Shown here: positions 12,397 through 22,739 of the stretch, piece by piece
Position numbering within the stretch: position 1 is the first letter of the stretch
Layout: the number at the start of each line of letters is the position of its first letter
Assembly: GCA_900095095.1 (NCBI GenBank)
Contig: FMBT01000418.1
Coordinates: 55,726-119,725, forward strand
DNA from: Fragilariopsis cylindrus CCMP1102
Taxonomy: Eukaryota; Bacillariophyta; Bacillariophyceae; Bacillariales; Bacillariaceae
Length of the DNA: 64,000 bases
Direction: 5' to 3'
The notes under the pieces: model-generated
The model's input: the letters and a program-made list of their open reading frames with translations, nothing else
Database searches by the model: none
What the model was told of the DNA's origin: nothing
Made by a program: the position numbers and the translations under genes

Positions 12397-13244
12397 ATGG
12401 AACTCCGTAGTAAGACGATGACGTCCCCACTGACTGCAGGAGTGAAGTCTTCGAAGAGAAAGCACGAAGGTGATGCGTCGTCACACGATTCATATAACAA
12501 CAATGAGAGGAAGAAAGAGACTGCCAAGAATTCCCCTTCCACTTCAACTTCGAATTCTTCAAACGAAGATAAAAAGAGAAAGATCGGCGATGACGATAGA
12601 AACCCTGCAGCAGCAGCTGCTGCTGCCACAGGAACAGCGGTGCTTGGTGCGGTTTCATCACTAAGTGCGACGGCTTCTCCGGTAACATCTACTCCTGTTA
12701 AACCTACCAATGCATTTGGAACAAGTGGAACGTTTGGATCTAGTACACCGTCGTCAATCGGTGGCTTCGCGGGACTTTCTTCTGGAGGTGGTGCGTTTGG
12801 TTCCAGTAATACTCCATCTCCGGGTGGCTCAGCTTTTGGCTCAAGCCCATTTATTGCTTTTTCAAAGTCATCGACACCAGCATCGACAGTAGGAGGGTTC
12901 TCAGTGAAGCCACTTTTTGGTCAGGCTTCCGCGCCACCAACGAGTACAAGCGAACCAACCACGGTCTCAGGAAAACCTGCAGCAGCAGCAGCTGCCACAG
13001 GAACAGCATCTTCCAAAGGAATTGGTGAGGATGGGAACAACAACAAGGAGAAAGAGACTATCGCAGCATTTAAAGAATTCGTCAAGAATTTTGGCAGGAA
13101 GAAGAAACCTACTAGTCCGACGAAAGGATTTAATTTCGGTTTCGGGAATAATGCATCATCCGGCGCTCCTCCCGGTTTTTCGAAAGGATTTAATTTCGGT
13201 TTCGGTAATAATGCATCATCCGGCGCTCCTCCCGGTTTTGCTCC

Positions 13245-13280
<36 letters not shown>

Positions 13281-13596
13281 GTGTCCATTTAAGCATGGTC
13301 CCAGCAACAAGACGAATTCTTCCTTTTCTTCTGCACCACGACAACGATCACAAAATGATAACGGTGTCGTCGTGATCCCACATTATTCTTTGAAGGTACA
13401 TTACAAGACATTAGAAATGGTCGATGACGATGGAAATTATTTAGATAATAATCCAAGAGAGATATACGTTAAAAAGTTCAAGAGACTATGCCTAATCCAC
13501 CATCCGGATAAGAATAACGGAAAAGACAGGAAATTTAAGGAATTGAATAATGCACGGCATGCGATACGTGAATACTACGACTTCACCTGGCACTAA
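12397..13596 (+). CDS. FG-repeat nucleoporin-like protein with C-terminal J domain
   Basis: 399 residues from ATG 12397, single exon. The N-terminus is polar and contains basic clusters (SSKRKHE, DKKRKIGDD) that could be nuclear localisation signals. The middle is Ser/Gly/Ala/Thr-rich with scattered FG dipeptides (NAFGTSGTFGSS, GGAFGSSNT, SAFGSSPF, KPLFGQ), like FG nucleoporins. Then come two identical copies of a 19-residue unit containing FNFGFGNN (DNA repeat 13121-13240) and a polyserine tract. The last 70 residues form a J-domain-like segment with the HPD tripeptide (LIHHPDKNNGKDRKFKELNNA). HPD is the Hsp70-stimulating motif of DnaJ proteins. A nuclear-pore or nuclear Hsp70 co-chaperone role is inference. 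I recognise no named orthologue. Confidence 0.75.
13121..13240 (+). repeat. two tandem 60-base units inside the FG/J-domain gene
   Basis: Units 13121-13180 and 13181-13240 are identical except at two positions and keep the reading frame. Each encodes KGFNFGFGNNASSGAPPGF plus one variable residue. Near-identity suggests a recent duplication. Confidence 0.95.
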
Positions 13597-15269
13597 GATG
13601 ATTCGAGTAACGGCGTAGTGATTCCTTTTTAGAAAACATTTAAAGGAAATACGAAAAATGTGCTCCTGAGAGAGGAGGAACAAGAGACGAAGATGAGATA
13701 ACAATTCTAATAGAATAGTATATAAAGTTAGCGACATGATCTGAAAATACAATATCTTATGTATCATAAGGATATCTTCACAATGGTTTCAAGTTTCCAG
13801 TATAAATACAGCTGTACAATAATAAATTTTCGTATCAAATTCATAATTCAAAAAATAATAATTCTAAAAAAATGTATACATTATTATTTTTAAGATGGAA
13901 TAGAAATCCAAACGGCAAATAGATATTATACTTGAAGTAGTTCTGTGTTGTCATTCTTGCCATGTGGGATAAGAAAAAGTGTTCTATCATCTTTCTCCAA
14001 AATTTTCATATGAAATAGCATGCATTATCACACTTGTTGAAATATTCACCAAAAGAAAGTGATGCACGGGCTTGAAATTTTGTACACTACGAGGGGGGAT
14101 AGCACAAATAAATGCACTTGTATGTAGCAGCACAACAAACCAGGGATCAATGAATCCTGGATTTGAATTGATCTGATTTAGATCCAATAACCCCCCCCCC
14201 CCCCCCAGCTGTACCATGCCTGTAATTGATGCAATTGTTGCCTCAGCTGGTCCCCCCACAGTGTTTTGATTCAGCATAAAGCTAAGAATCTATTTTGGCC
14301 ATAGGGGAAAAGTCTAATCTACATGGTTGACATATCCTCCTTTATTTACAAACTACTTCATAATAAGATCTGTAAAGTTTATTTTCAATTGGATTCTTAT
14401 TATGAGTGTATTCCTTCTTATACTGATACTTACATTCCATCTCTTCCTGAGTTCTACCATCAATCCAGTGTTTTGCATTGAAGACTGCCATGCACATTAA
14501 CCTTGTTCCAAGTTGATAAGACCTCTGATGATGGGATGTTTCTGCTATATAGATAGTTACCACATTGTGATGGGATTGTTAATACTATATGATGTACCAT
14601 TGCTATGCCTTTTCCGTCCTGGCACCATAATATACAGTGAAGTTCTAGCTAGCTTGATTATGATGTAGTAGTAGACCAATTACCTCATTAACATTTGGTA
14701 AGTAACTATACTGATCCAATCCAGACCAGATTTTGAATCAATCCATGGCTGACTTGCCCCATTTTCTTCACATTATTGTAGTTTCCTCTCTTCAATGTCT
14801 GTTTTAATGTCTGTTCTACTGCAGTACTGGATATCCGAATGTAGTATATACATCATGTTGTGACCTCTGTGTGTTCCCCCATGATACTGAATATTATAAG
14901 TATTGAATCAATAGTACACCACCACCACCACCACCACCACTTGACACATTTCGATTGTTGTTTTCTGCTTATTTTGAAGAACAGTCAACTGTTCTAGTAA
15001 TGAGATACAACATGTTCCTTTGCCAACACACTGTGAGCTATTTATGCTACTTGATGACCCCCCTTCCCCCCCCCCCCACCCCTCTCTGCTGTATTCAATT
15101 CTCGACCCACAAGTAGACCACAAAGACTCCTGGTATGTTGTTTCCTCCATATCTTAACTGGGAAATACATAGGTCTTTCATGAGATCAGAGAGCAATGAA
15201 TGGGGACGTAGTCTAGAGCTAGTGATGATTTGAAGATAGATATATGTTATAATTGCAAAGAAACAATGC
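13597..15269. other. gene-poor intergenic region with C homopolymers
   Basis: No convincing gene. There is a run of about 17 C at 14190-14207, a C-rich tract at 15059-15080 and (CAC)n at 14920-14940. Short open frames on the minus strand (13987-14277 and 14342-14563) resemble no domain I know; they could be remains of a transposable element, but nothing diagnostic is visible. Confidence 0.5.
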
Positions 15270-15621
15270 TACTTCCTCCAGCGAGCGCTAAACGCACAGG
15301 GGGCTATCGGTTGTTAATTTTTGCGTGTCATTAACACATGCTAATTAAGTCTATCAGGTTGCCTATTTTAGCAGGAAATTTAGAACCTTATAGATGTTGA
15401 TATATGAATTCTGTGTAGAATAATAGTTTAGATGGAGTCTTCAAATTTTGAAACATATTGTTTATTGATAGAGTTGCACACATTTGAATGATATATAGTT
15501 TTACTAGTATTTGCTAGTTTTTTTTGGGCATTATTTAGTTTTTTGAGTGATAGAGTGTTAATAACACGCAAAGTTTCAGCCGATAGCCCCCTGCGCGTTT
15601 AGCGCTTGCTGGATGGAAGTA
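15270..15621. mobile_element. MITE-like element with ~65-base terminal inverted repeats
   Basis: The left arm 15270-15337 and the reverse complement of the right arm 15555-15621 align with few mismatches. Both begin TACTTCC, continue through CCAGC(G/A)AGCGCTAAACGC and GGGGGCTATCGG, and end GCGTGT(C/T)ATTAACAC. The interior of about 215 bases is AT-rich with no open frame, so the element would be non-autonomous. No clear target-site duplication is visible, so the exact ends are approximate. Confidence 0.75.
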
Positions 15622-16106
15622 TCAACAGTCTATCTAGTCATCACAGAGCAGTCAAGAAGATACATCCTAGTTTCAAAGGAGATTATTTCGAAGCAAGGTG
15701 CCTACAGTATCAAAATTACTTGGTCCTTCCCATCATAGCTATCTATCTTTGGCACAACATTAGTAGTTTTACAGTACAAGTGAGTGGTGACAAGGTGACA
15801 AGTAGTAGTGGTTTATAAAAAGAATTAATTTACATTATGTTGACTTTGTTTGAACAGGTTATGAGTCGAAATTTTTCGCGCGCGTTTTAAAACACAAATC
15901 GAAGAAACCTGCTCAGCTGAAGAGGTTCGTGGCAAAAACAACAAAAACAACAGCCAACAGCGAAGGTATATAAGAATAGACAACAGACTCAAGACCTTGA
16001 CTCGTACAGTATTCATTAACTTACATTGAGAACTACTCTTGGCTACTGTAGCATTATTGCAAAGGAAGTACATATAGAACAAGAAAGTATCAATCATTCT
16101 GCAACC
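15622..16106. other. upstream region and leader of the RBM39-type gene
   Basis: No gene seen. The frame of the downstream gene is open from 16026, but the ATG at 16107 sits in the better context CAACCATGG and is taken as the start. Confidence 0.45.
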
Positions 16107-19100
16107 ATGGGCGGCGATAATAAAAAAATTGAGGAGAAGACATCAGTAGTCGTCGACGCAATTGCTGCAACAACAAAGGAGAAGACACCAGTCGTCGACA
16201 CCACAGCTTCAAAAACAAAAACAACAACAACAACACCAACAACATCTACATCTACAGCTGATGCCGCCGAAAAGGCATCGCGAGACAAACTATTAGCGCG
16301 AAAACGAAAGATGAGTGACGCGAGTAGCAATGCATCAAAAACAAGTAAAAGTAAAAGCGACAGCAAAAGCAATCACAAGAAAGACGAAGGTACCACCAAC
16401 ACCAACAAGGACACATCATCCTCCACTAACGTTACCGATAATAAACGCGATAAGAATAAAAAACGTTCGGAACGACGACGACAAGAAAGACAATCTCGTC
16501 GAATGATGAATAATAACAGCAATAATGGCAACAACAATAACCGAGGTAATAGTGGTGGTGGTGGCGGCGATAATAATAATAGAGGTTTCAGCAGACCAGA
16601 TGATAGAAGAGGACCTTTTCGTGGTGGCGATGGTCGTGGACCTCCGGATAATTTTCGTGGTGGCGAGTTTGGTCGAGGAGGATATGGTGGTGGTGGTGGT
16701 CCTCCACCTCATCATCATATGAATAACAATATGCCTCCTCAACATTTTGATCCGTATGGTAGAGCACCACCAGGTGGCGGATCATTTAATTATGGTCCAC
16801 CCGGTGGTAGAGGAAGAGGACCACCCCCACATCATTTTAACAACAGTCGTGGTGGTCCTCCTCCTGGAAGATGGGAAAGAGGAGGAGGAATGGGAATGCC
16901 TCCTCATATGATCAGAGGAGGTCCCCCGAGAGGAGGTCCTCCACACATGATGAATCGTTCGATGAGTCCTACTAATCACCGTGGTGGTGGTCATCGTAAT
17001 AATCACCAATACAACGACCGTCGACACAATGACAATGGACGTAATAACGATCATAATCATCGTCGTCGATCGCGTAGAGATCGAAGTCATGATAGTGCAA
17101 GTAGTAGTCACAGCAGTAGAAGTAGAAGTTTATCTCAATCTTCCTATTCAAGTAGTAGTAGTGAAGGTAGTCTTTCTTCGGCAGACGACGCTGATGCTGA
17201 TGATCGTTCTCGATCTCGCTCTGAATCCCACTCTCGTTCACGATCTCCATCACCAAAGATCAAGGATGGAAACCAGGAGGAGGAGGAGAAGCAGCAGAAG
17301 GAGGAGGACGAAAAAGAAGTGGAAAGCAAGACAAATAACAAGGATTCCAAAACAAAGGAAGAAGAGAAGTCATTATCTTCCAAAACACCTTCGGTTCGCA
17401 ACAATAGTAAATTTAAATCCTCACGCACAACAGCAACAAAACGGAACCGTAGTCGAAGTCCAAGTGAAGAAAGTCGTGGTCGTCAACGAAGTAGAAAAGG
17501 ACGACGAACTAAAAACCGTGCCAATTCTCACAATTCTTCTCTTACGGATCGATCATTGTCGCCGCAATCGGATCGCTCGCATCATTCCTCTGCGTCATCC
17601 TCATCGTCACATTCAAGTAAATCTTCACGACGCAATGATGATGATAACAAAAGTGATTACAGTGGTACTAGTGAACGAGGAGGAGGAGGAAAAAGTAGAA
17701 ACAGAGAAGAAAGACGACGAAAAAGCCGCCGCCGCCGGCATAAACATCGAGGATCATTCTCCCGACGCAACAAAGAGGATTCAGCTTTTTCGAAGGATCA
17801 ACGTACTGTCTTCGTTTCTCAATTGGTGATGAGAACGACAGAAAGAGATATTCACAAATATTTCAAGAAAAAAGTGGGATGCAAAGTCCATGATGTGAGC
17901 CTGCTACGGGATAGACGGAATGCACGCAATCACAAAGGATGTGCATACGTGGAAGTAGGTCGCATCGAAGATGTTGCGAAAGCCGTAGCAGTCTCTGGTC
18001 AACCGCCGGACTTTCAACGTTTTCCTATCTTGATCAAAGCCTCCGAAGCGGAAAAGAATTACGATACTACTCCTGTGGTTGTCGTCGCTGCCGCAGACGT
18101 GTCAAAAACAACAACAACAACAACAACAGCAACAAACGTTGACGCTCCGATGTCTGCAATTGCGGCGGTATCACCCTATGACAACCACCACAATGGTAAC
18201 AATAACAGCAACAAGAGTAGCAGCACAGCGCCTTATAATAAAAAACCACATCCTTCGAACTCTTTCCTACCACCATTAAAAGATGAGAACGGAAATAAAA
18301 TCGAATCTCAAAAAGTATACGTTGGAGGATTAGATCATGCTGTTACGGAACAGCATTTATTTGCATTATTTAGTCAATTTGGTACACTCCTGAAGGTACA
18401 GTTGCAAATAGATCTGAACACACGATTAAGTCGAGGATATGCATTTTTATCCTTTCATGATCCGAAAGTATCGAATCTTGCTATTCAAACGATGGGTGGT
18501 AAATTGATTGCGGGCCGTCCATTGAAAACAGGTTGGGCAAATCAATCCACTTCCTTTCACTCGGGATGTACCATTGTTACATCAGAGGAATTTCCAACAG
18601 ATGCTGTTGCTGTATCTCAAAAAGCTCTCATCGTTTTGGCTCAAATGACAGGAGGGGCAGTAGTAGTAGCAGGAGGAGATGCAGGAGTGACAAGTGGATC
18701 GTCATTGCCAGTATCGGCTTCGGCTTCCACAAATAATGTGGCTGCAGGTGCTGTTGATGGCAACCAGACATCTTCTCCCGCTGCTGCTACAATTGATCCT
18801 GCTATCCACGCTGCGGCTGCTTTAGAGCTAAGCAAGGCCATGATGGTTCCATCAAAAACAACTTTATCGGTCGACCCTTCAATCCTAGCTACGGCAGAAG
18901 AAGAACTTGATAGGGCGATGGGATTGTTACCTGCCTTTACCGTTACCAAAACTAATGGCGGCGGGAGTAATAATGGAGTACCAAACGTAACTTCTATTCC
19001 CACCGTCGCTGACGCTAGAGCTAGTTTGGCTGCTACCGTTGCAGCTCGTCAATTGGCAGCGGCGACAGTTATGAATGGGAATGCCACAGCCGTCGTGTCT

Positions 19101-19427
19101 ACAACAAACTCTAAGTTAGACCTCATCGGCAATGCAGACAAACCAACCCGTCATTTGCTTGTTCATAACATGTATGACAAGGATGAAGAGACGGATCCTG
19201 GTTGGGAGAAGGATGTCAAGGAAGAGTTCATCGAAGAGTGTTCCAAGTTCGGCAAGATCGACAGCGTTACGGTTATGCACGAGGAACCGGGAGGAAAGAT
19301 CTATGCAAGTTTTATTGATCCAACATGTGCAAAGGCTTGCTGCGATAATCTTGCCGGAAGATGGTTTGATAAACGTCAGCTACGAGTTGACTATATGCAA
19401 GAAGAAAACCTACCCTTGGTGAAGTAG
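16107..19427 (+). CDS. RBM39: RBM39/CAPER-type splicing factor (RS/RGG, RRM1, RRM2, C-terminal UHM)
   Basis: 1106 residues, one exon. The first ~550 residues are disordered: Thr/Lys-rich, then Gly/Pro/Arg-rich (RGG-like), then RS-dipeptide and acidic stretches. RRM1 starts at RTVFVSQLV near residue 565 and RRM2 at QKVYVGGLD near residue 735, where an RNP1-like SRGYAFLSF is seen. After an Ala-rich linker, a third RRM-like domain starts at TRHLLVHNMYD near residue 1013 and matches the UHM of RBM39 rather than an RNA-binding RRM. Proteins with this order recruit U2AF-type factors in pre-mRNA splicing and act as transcription coactivators. The protein is about twice the length of animal RBM39, owing to the expanded N-terminus and the linker between RRM2 and the UHM. 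Stop TAG. Confidence 0.88.
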   Translation: MGGDNKKIEEKTSVVVDAIAATTKEKTPVVDTTASKTKTTTTTPTTSTSTADAAEKASRDKLLARKRKMSDASSNASKTSKSKSDSKSNHKKDEGTTNTNKDTSSSTNVTDNKRDKNKKRSERRRQERQSRRMMNNNSNNGNNNNRGNSGGGGGDNNNRGFSRPDDRRGPFRGGDGRGPPDNFRGGEFGRGGYGGGGGPPPHHHMNNNMPPQHFDPYGRAPPGGGSFNYGPPGGRGRGPPPHHFNNSRGGPPPGRWERGGGMGMPPHMIRGGPPRGGPPHMMNRSMSPTNHRGGGHRNNHQYNDRRHNDNGRNNDHNHRRRSRRDRSHDSASSSHSSRSRSLSQSSYSSSSSEGSLSSADDADADDRSRSRSESHSRSRSPSPKIKDGNQEEEEKQQKEEDEKEVESKTNNKDSKTKEEEKSLSSKTPSVRNNSKFKSSRTTATKRNRSRSPSEESRGRQRSRKGRRTKNRANSHNSSLTDRSLSPQSDRSHHSSASSSSSHSSKSSRRNDDDNKSDYSGTSERGGGGKSRNREERRRKSRRRRHKHRGSFSRRNKEDSAFSKDQRTVFVSQLVMRTTERDIHKYFKKKVGCKVHDVSLLRDRRNARNHKGCAYVEVGRIEDVAKAVAVSGQPPDFQRFPILIKASEAEKNYDTTPVVVVAAADVSKTTTTTTTATNVDAPMSAIAAVSPYDNHHNGNNNSNKSSSTAPYNKKPHPSNSFLPPLKDENGNKIESQKVYVGGLDHAVTEQHLFALFSQFGTLLKVQLQIDLNTRLSRGYAFLSFHDPKVSNLAIQTMGGKLIAGRPLKTGWANQSTSFHSGCTIVTSEEFPTDAVAVSQKALIVLAQMTGGAVVVAGGDAGVTSGSSLPVSASASTNNVAAGAVDGNQTSSPAAATIDPAIHAAAALELSKAMMVPSKTTLSVDPSILATAEEELDRAMGLLPAFTVTKTNGGGSNNGVPNVTSIPTVADARASLAATVAARQLAAATVMNGNATAVVSTTNSKLDLIGNADKPTRHLLVHNMYDKDEETDPGWEKDVKEEFIEECSKFGKIDSVTVMHEEPGGKIYASFIDPTCAKACCDNLAGRWFDKRQLRVDYMQEENLPLVK

Positions 19428-19948
19428 ATCTTTCCGAAAGAAAAGTGTCTTTATATCATATCTTTATATACTATTTGTTCTGGCCTAAGAAGAGAAGAAA
19501 AATTTCTTCATGCTAACATTCCAGTCCTCTCCTTATATTATATTACATTACACAATATATATTATATATTATATTATACTATCAGGTTTTATCATTATTT
19601 CGAGCGGTTCGATTTGGTTTCGTTACTAGCTTTTAAAATAAGCCTCAAACAACGTGGATGGATTAATCGAAGACAGAATAAGTCTTAGTGGCAATTTCTC
19701 TTTTCTCTCTCTTTTCTTACAATAATAACTGACTTGCGTTTGGGAAGCATTGGATGCACGATCGAAGGTATGTCAAGATCCATTCCTAAGCTCACTATAC
19801 ATTTGCCTTGTGCATTCTTTACCCTTTAGGTTATAATTTACATTATTGATTGATGGGACTGATTTTTTTTGAACCATAACTAATGAGTTCTGTCTTGCAG
19901 GATCCTATATCGTCCTTCAAAAAAATAAAGAGTAACTAAAAATAAATA
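19428..19948. other. intergenic, no gene seen
   Basis: AT-rich 3' flank of the RBM39-type gene with a TATA/ATT-rich stretch at 19535-19580. Nothing coding is recognised. Confidence 0.5.
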
Positions 19949-20360
19949 TGTACTACTGTTCTGATGTTGACATCTATCACTTGTACGGTACATTACTAGT
20001 ACTCGCGCACACTTTTATTTCTTCCCGGGAGACTAGGCAGTGTATGTATGTAGGATCCATTCCGTATGCAGGATCCATCGCGTCGCGCTTGAAGTTAACT
20101 CGCGGTTCACTTCACCTTTCAGGTAGTAGCAATCTAAAACACTACAACATGTACTACTGTTCTGATGTTGACATCTATCACTTGTACAGTACATTACTAG
20201 AAGTAGTACTCGCGCAACTTTCATTTCTTCCCGCAGGAAACTAGGCAGTAGCAATCTAAAACACTACGTGTACTACTGTTCTGATGTTGACATCTATCAC
20301 TTGTACGGTACAGTACTAGTACCCGCGCAACTTTCATTTCTTCCCGCAGGAGGCTCGTAG
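19949..20360. repeat. three direct copies of a ~90-120 base sequence
   Basis: The motif TGTACTACTGTTCTGATG continuing into GACATCTATCACTTGTAC occurs at 19949, 20150 and 20269. It is followed each time by a variant of TACTAGTAC(C/T)CGCGCA, CTTTCATTTCTTCCCG and AGCAATCTA. Copies two and three are 119 bases apart; copies one and two are separated by an extra GATCC-containing insert. The array ends about 180 bases before the DUF285 gene and may belong to its upstream region. Confidence 0.85.
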
Positions 20361-20537
20361 CAATCTACCTTGTAATCTGGCTAGCAAACGTACGTTTTCT
20401 TCTTTTCTAAGTTTAGATCAGGAAAACGAGAGATATGTAAAGCACATAATTCCGTTATCACAAAAAGGAGAAGAAGAAGAAAAACACAGCATAACATCCA
20501 ATTTTTTTTCCAGTGATCAAAAATCTCCCAACCAACA

Positions 20538-22277
20538 ATGAGATTTTCCTCTGCTTTAATTCCATTCCTCTCAAGCCTTCCGTTGACTTCGGTCACAATG
20601 GCTATGGAAGAACCCCATGACTCTGTCCTACATGATGTAACAGAATCAATCCTTGAAGAATCAATCGAAGTCAAATACAAGAGCAAAAAGTCCCGTCTTG
20701 AGCCAATGAAGATTCAAAATAGCATTGACGGTCATCCTAACAAAGCAAATGATGTAGAGCTTGCTGATGATAAAGGTGATATCATCCAGAAGAAAGAAAT
20801 GATTCATCATCTAGTAGATCATCAAGAACATCAAGAAGAAAAATCATTGGAGGAATGCAATACTTCTCCTACTAGTATTACCACTACTGCTGCTGCTGCT
20901 GCTACTGCTACTGCTACTTCTGATGATGATTCTTTAATGAAGAGGAAAATCTCTTCAAATAAAGAACTTATCACTAAGATGGACTATGGTCATCTAAATC
21001 GTGGTACCTGCTTGTCCCCTAATGATGCTTGTGTTCCTAAAAACAAAGCAACCGAAGCAAATGGTTCCTTTTTGGAACCAGAAGATGCATCCTATGCATC
21101 TAGTGGATATTGTGTTTCACTTTCTGTTCTAGAAGATATGGAATACAAGAATGTTGTTACTACTACTATGTCCCTCATTGATAATGAAGAATTCAATAAG
21201 GAGGAGGAAATGACTGATTCCTACTATCATTACCACCCACAATATGATCATCATCACCGTCAACTTGATTCGTTGGATTGTGCTTCTGAATGCCCTGATA
21301 CACGTCCAGACGTTTCTAATTTTAAGGGACCCTTCTATTCTCTTACTGATTGTTACATAAATGGAGTTTGTACATCAGAATATCCTGATATTAGTTGCTG
21401 GAATACGGCGGGCATTACTGATATGTCCTATGCGTTTTCCGGGGATTCTGATGGGGAATATTTTTTCAATGCTCCATTAGAGTGTTGGAATGTTGGACAG
21501 GTTACAAAAATGAAAGATATGTTTAATTATGCATACAGATTCAACCAACCTATTGACTCTTGGGACGTCTCTCAGGTAGAGGATATGAGATATATGTTTT
21601 CTGGTGCAATATATTTCAACCAACCTATTGACTCATGGGATGTCTCTCAGGTAGAGGATATGGCATATATGTTTGATAGTGCATATAATTTCAACCAATC
21701 TCTTGACTCATGGAATGTATCGCAGGTGGAGGATATGTTTGGAATGTTTTATGGTGCAAATGATTTCAATCAATGTCTTTCCACATGGGCTGAAAAAACT
21801 CCTGATATTGTGGATACATTTATAATGTTGTATGGCACTGATTGTCCTAATGGTATAGAAAGTCCAAATGCAACCATTGGACCGTGGTGTCAAGATAATA
21901 CACAGGGATGCTTTGCTCCTGGTTTTGGTACACCAACTGGTGCACCAACTGGTACGAAAAATCCTAATGAATGTAATAATGTTAATGAATCAGATTTTAG
22001 ATTTAAAGGAAAGTCATGCAGCAAGTATTTGAAAAAGAAAACAGAAAAAAAGTGTAGAAAAATAATTGATGGTGTGCTTGTTGCAGATAGCTGTCCATCA
22101 TTATGTAAACGTTTCTGTCCCCCATGTAAGAATAAGTCTGGTAAGATCAAATTAGAGAATGGTAAGAGATTTAATTGCAAGAAGATCAAAGATAAAGAAA
22201 AATGCAACAGCATCACCAAATCAGGTGCATTAGCAAAAGAAATCTGCCCTGTGGCATGCAAATTTGAAGGCTGTTAG
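20538..22277 (+). CDS. secreted DUF285 (BspA-like) repeat protein with cysteine-rich C-terminal modules
   Basis: 579 residues, single exon. The start MRFSSALIPFLSSLPLTSV is a likely signal peptide. A polar region of about 240 residues follows, then four ~25-residue repeats around residues 310-415 of the form FNQPIDSWDVSQVEDMxYMF, the DUF285/BspA-like leucine-rich pattern. After a PTGAPTG linker come two short cysteine-rich modules; the first contains DFRFKGKSCSKYL and ends CPSLC. DUF285 proteins are typically surface or extracellular, with adhesive or binding roles in bacteria, and are common in some protists. The cysteine module resembles the one in the DUF1996 gene at 52-54 kb. The function in this cell is not known. 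Stop TAG. Confidence 0.85.
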   Translation: MRFSSALIPFLSSLPLTSVTMAMEEPHDSVLHDVTESILEESIEVKYKSKKSRLEPMKIQNSIDGHPNKANDVELADDKGDIIQKKEMIHHLVDHQEHQEEKSLEECNTSPTSITTTAAAAATATATSDDDSLMKRKISSNKELITKMDYGHLNRGTCLSPNDACVPKNKATEANGSFLEPEDASYASSGYCVSLSVLEDMEYKNVVTTTMSLIDNEEFNKEEEMTDSYYHYHPQYDHHHRQLDSLDCASECPDTRPDVSNFKGPFYSLTDCYINGVCTSEYPDISCWNTAGITDMSYAFSGDSDGEYFFNAPLECWNVGQVTKMKDMFNYAYRFNQPIDSWDVSQVEDMRYMFSGAIYFNQPIDSWDVSQVEDMAYMFDSAYNFNQSLDSWNVSQVEDMFGMFYGANDFNQCLSTWAEKTPDIVDTFIMLYGTDCPNGIESPNATIGPWCQDNTQGCFAPGFGTPTGAPTGTKNPNECNNVNESDFRFKGKSCSKYLKKKTEKKCRKIIDGVLVADSCPSLCKRFCPPCKNKSGKIKLENGKRFNCKKIKDKEKCNSITKSGALAKEICPVACKFEGC

Positions 22278-22739
22278 CTAATTTGATATAGGTAAATTTC
22301 TGATCAACCTTCAGTTCTCAACATCACCAACAGGTAAAATTTACAAAAACAAATTACGGTAAACAATTGAAAGTCAACAAAGTAAAAAAGACATCAACAA
22401 TAGTGATAAAATACGTGAAGCATTGAAAGAGATACAAACACAAAGAGCTGCGAGACAATCTTGAGGAGAAAGGTACAACGCAACTTATATTTATATTTAT
22501 ATCTATATTACATATTATATATACATACATGGGACAAAGAAGATACACTGGCTGTGTTACTAATTTCGTATAACAATGTAACTGTGAAGGTGACCAATAA
22601 TTTTGTAATGCCTTCAAACTAACAAAGAAAGATAGTTTATGAAACGTATAGATAGATAGAGATGACAACAATCGCAATTCAACTTTATAATATTATGTAC
22701 TCTGCTATCTACTTTTTCAATATTTGCGGTGCACGTTTT
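22278..22739. other. convergent intergenic region
   Basis: 3' flanks of the DUF285 gene and the CtpA gene. It holds a short TATATT-type repeat at about 22490-22530 and no recognisable gene. Confidence 0.5.

Noticed and set aside
13987-14563. Minus-strand open frames as retrotransposon gag/pol remains
   Set aside because: No reverse transcriptase, integrase or zinc-knuckle motif could be seen; only the absence of other genes suggested it.
16981-17829. 282-codon open frame in another frame of the RS region
   Set aside because: Low-complexity repeats of the RBM39-type gene keep other frames open; its composition is an echo of the RS-coding repeats.
19949-20360. CRISPR-like array
   Set aside because: Only three long, unequal copies in eukaryotic DNA, with unequal spacing and no cas genes.
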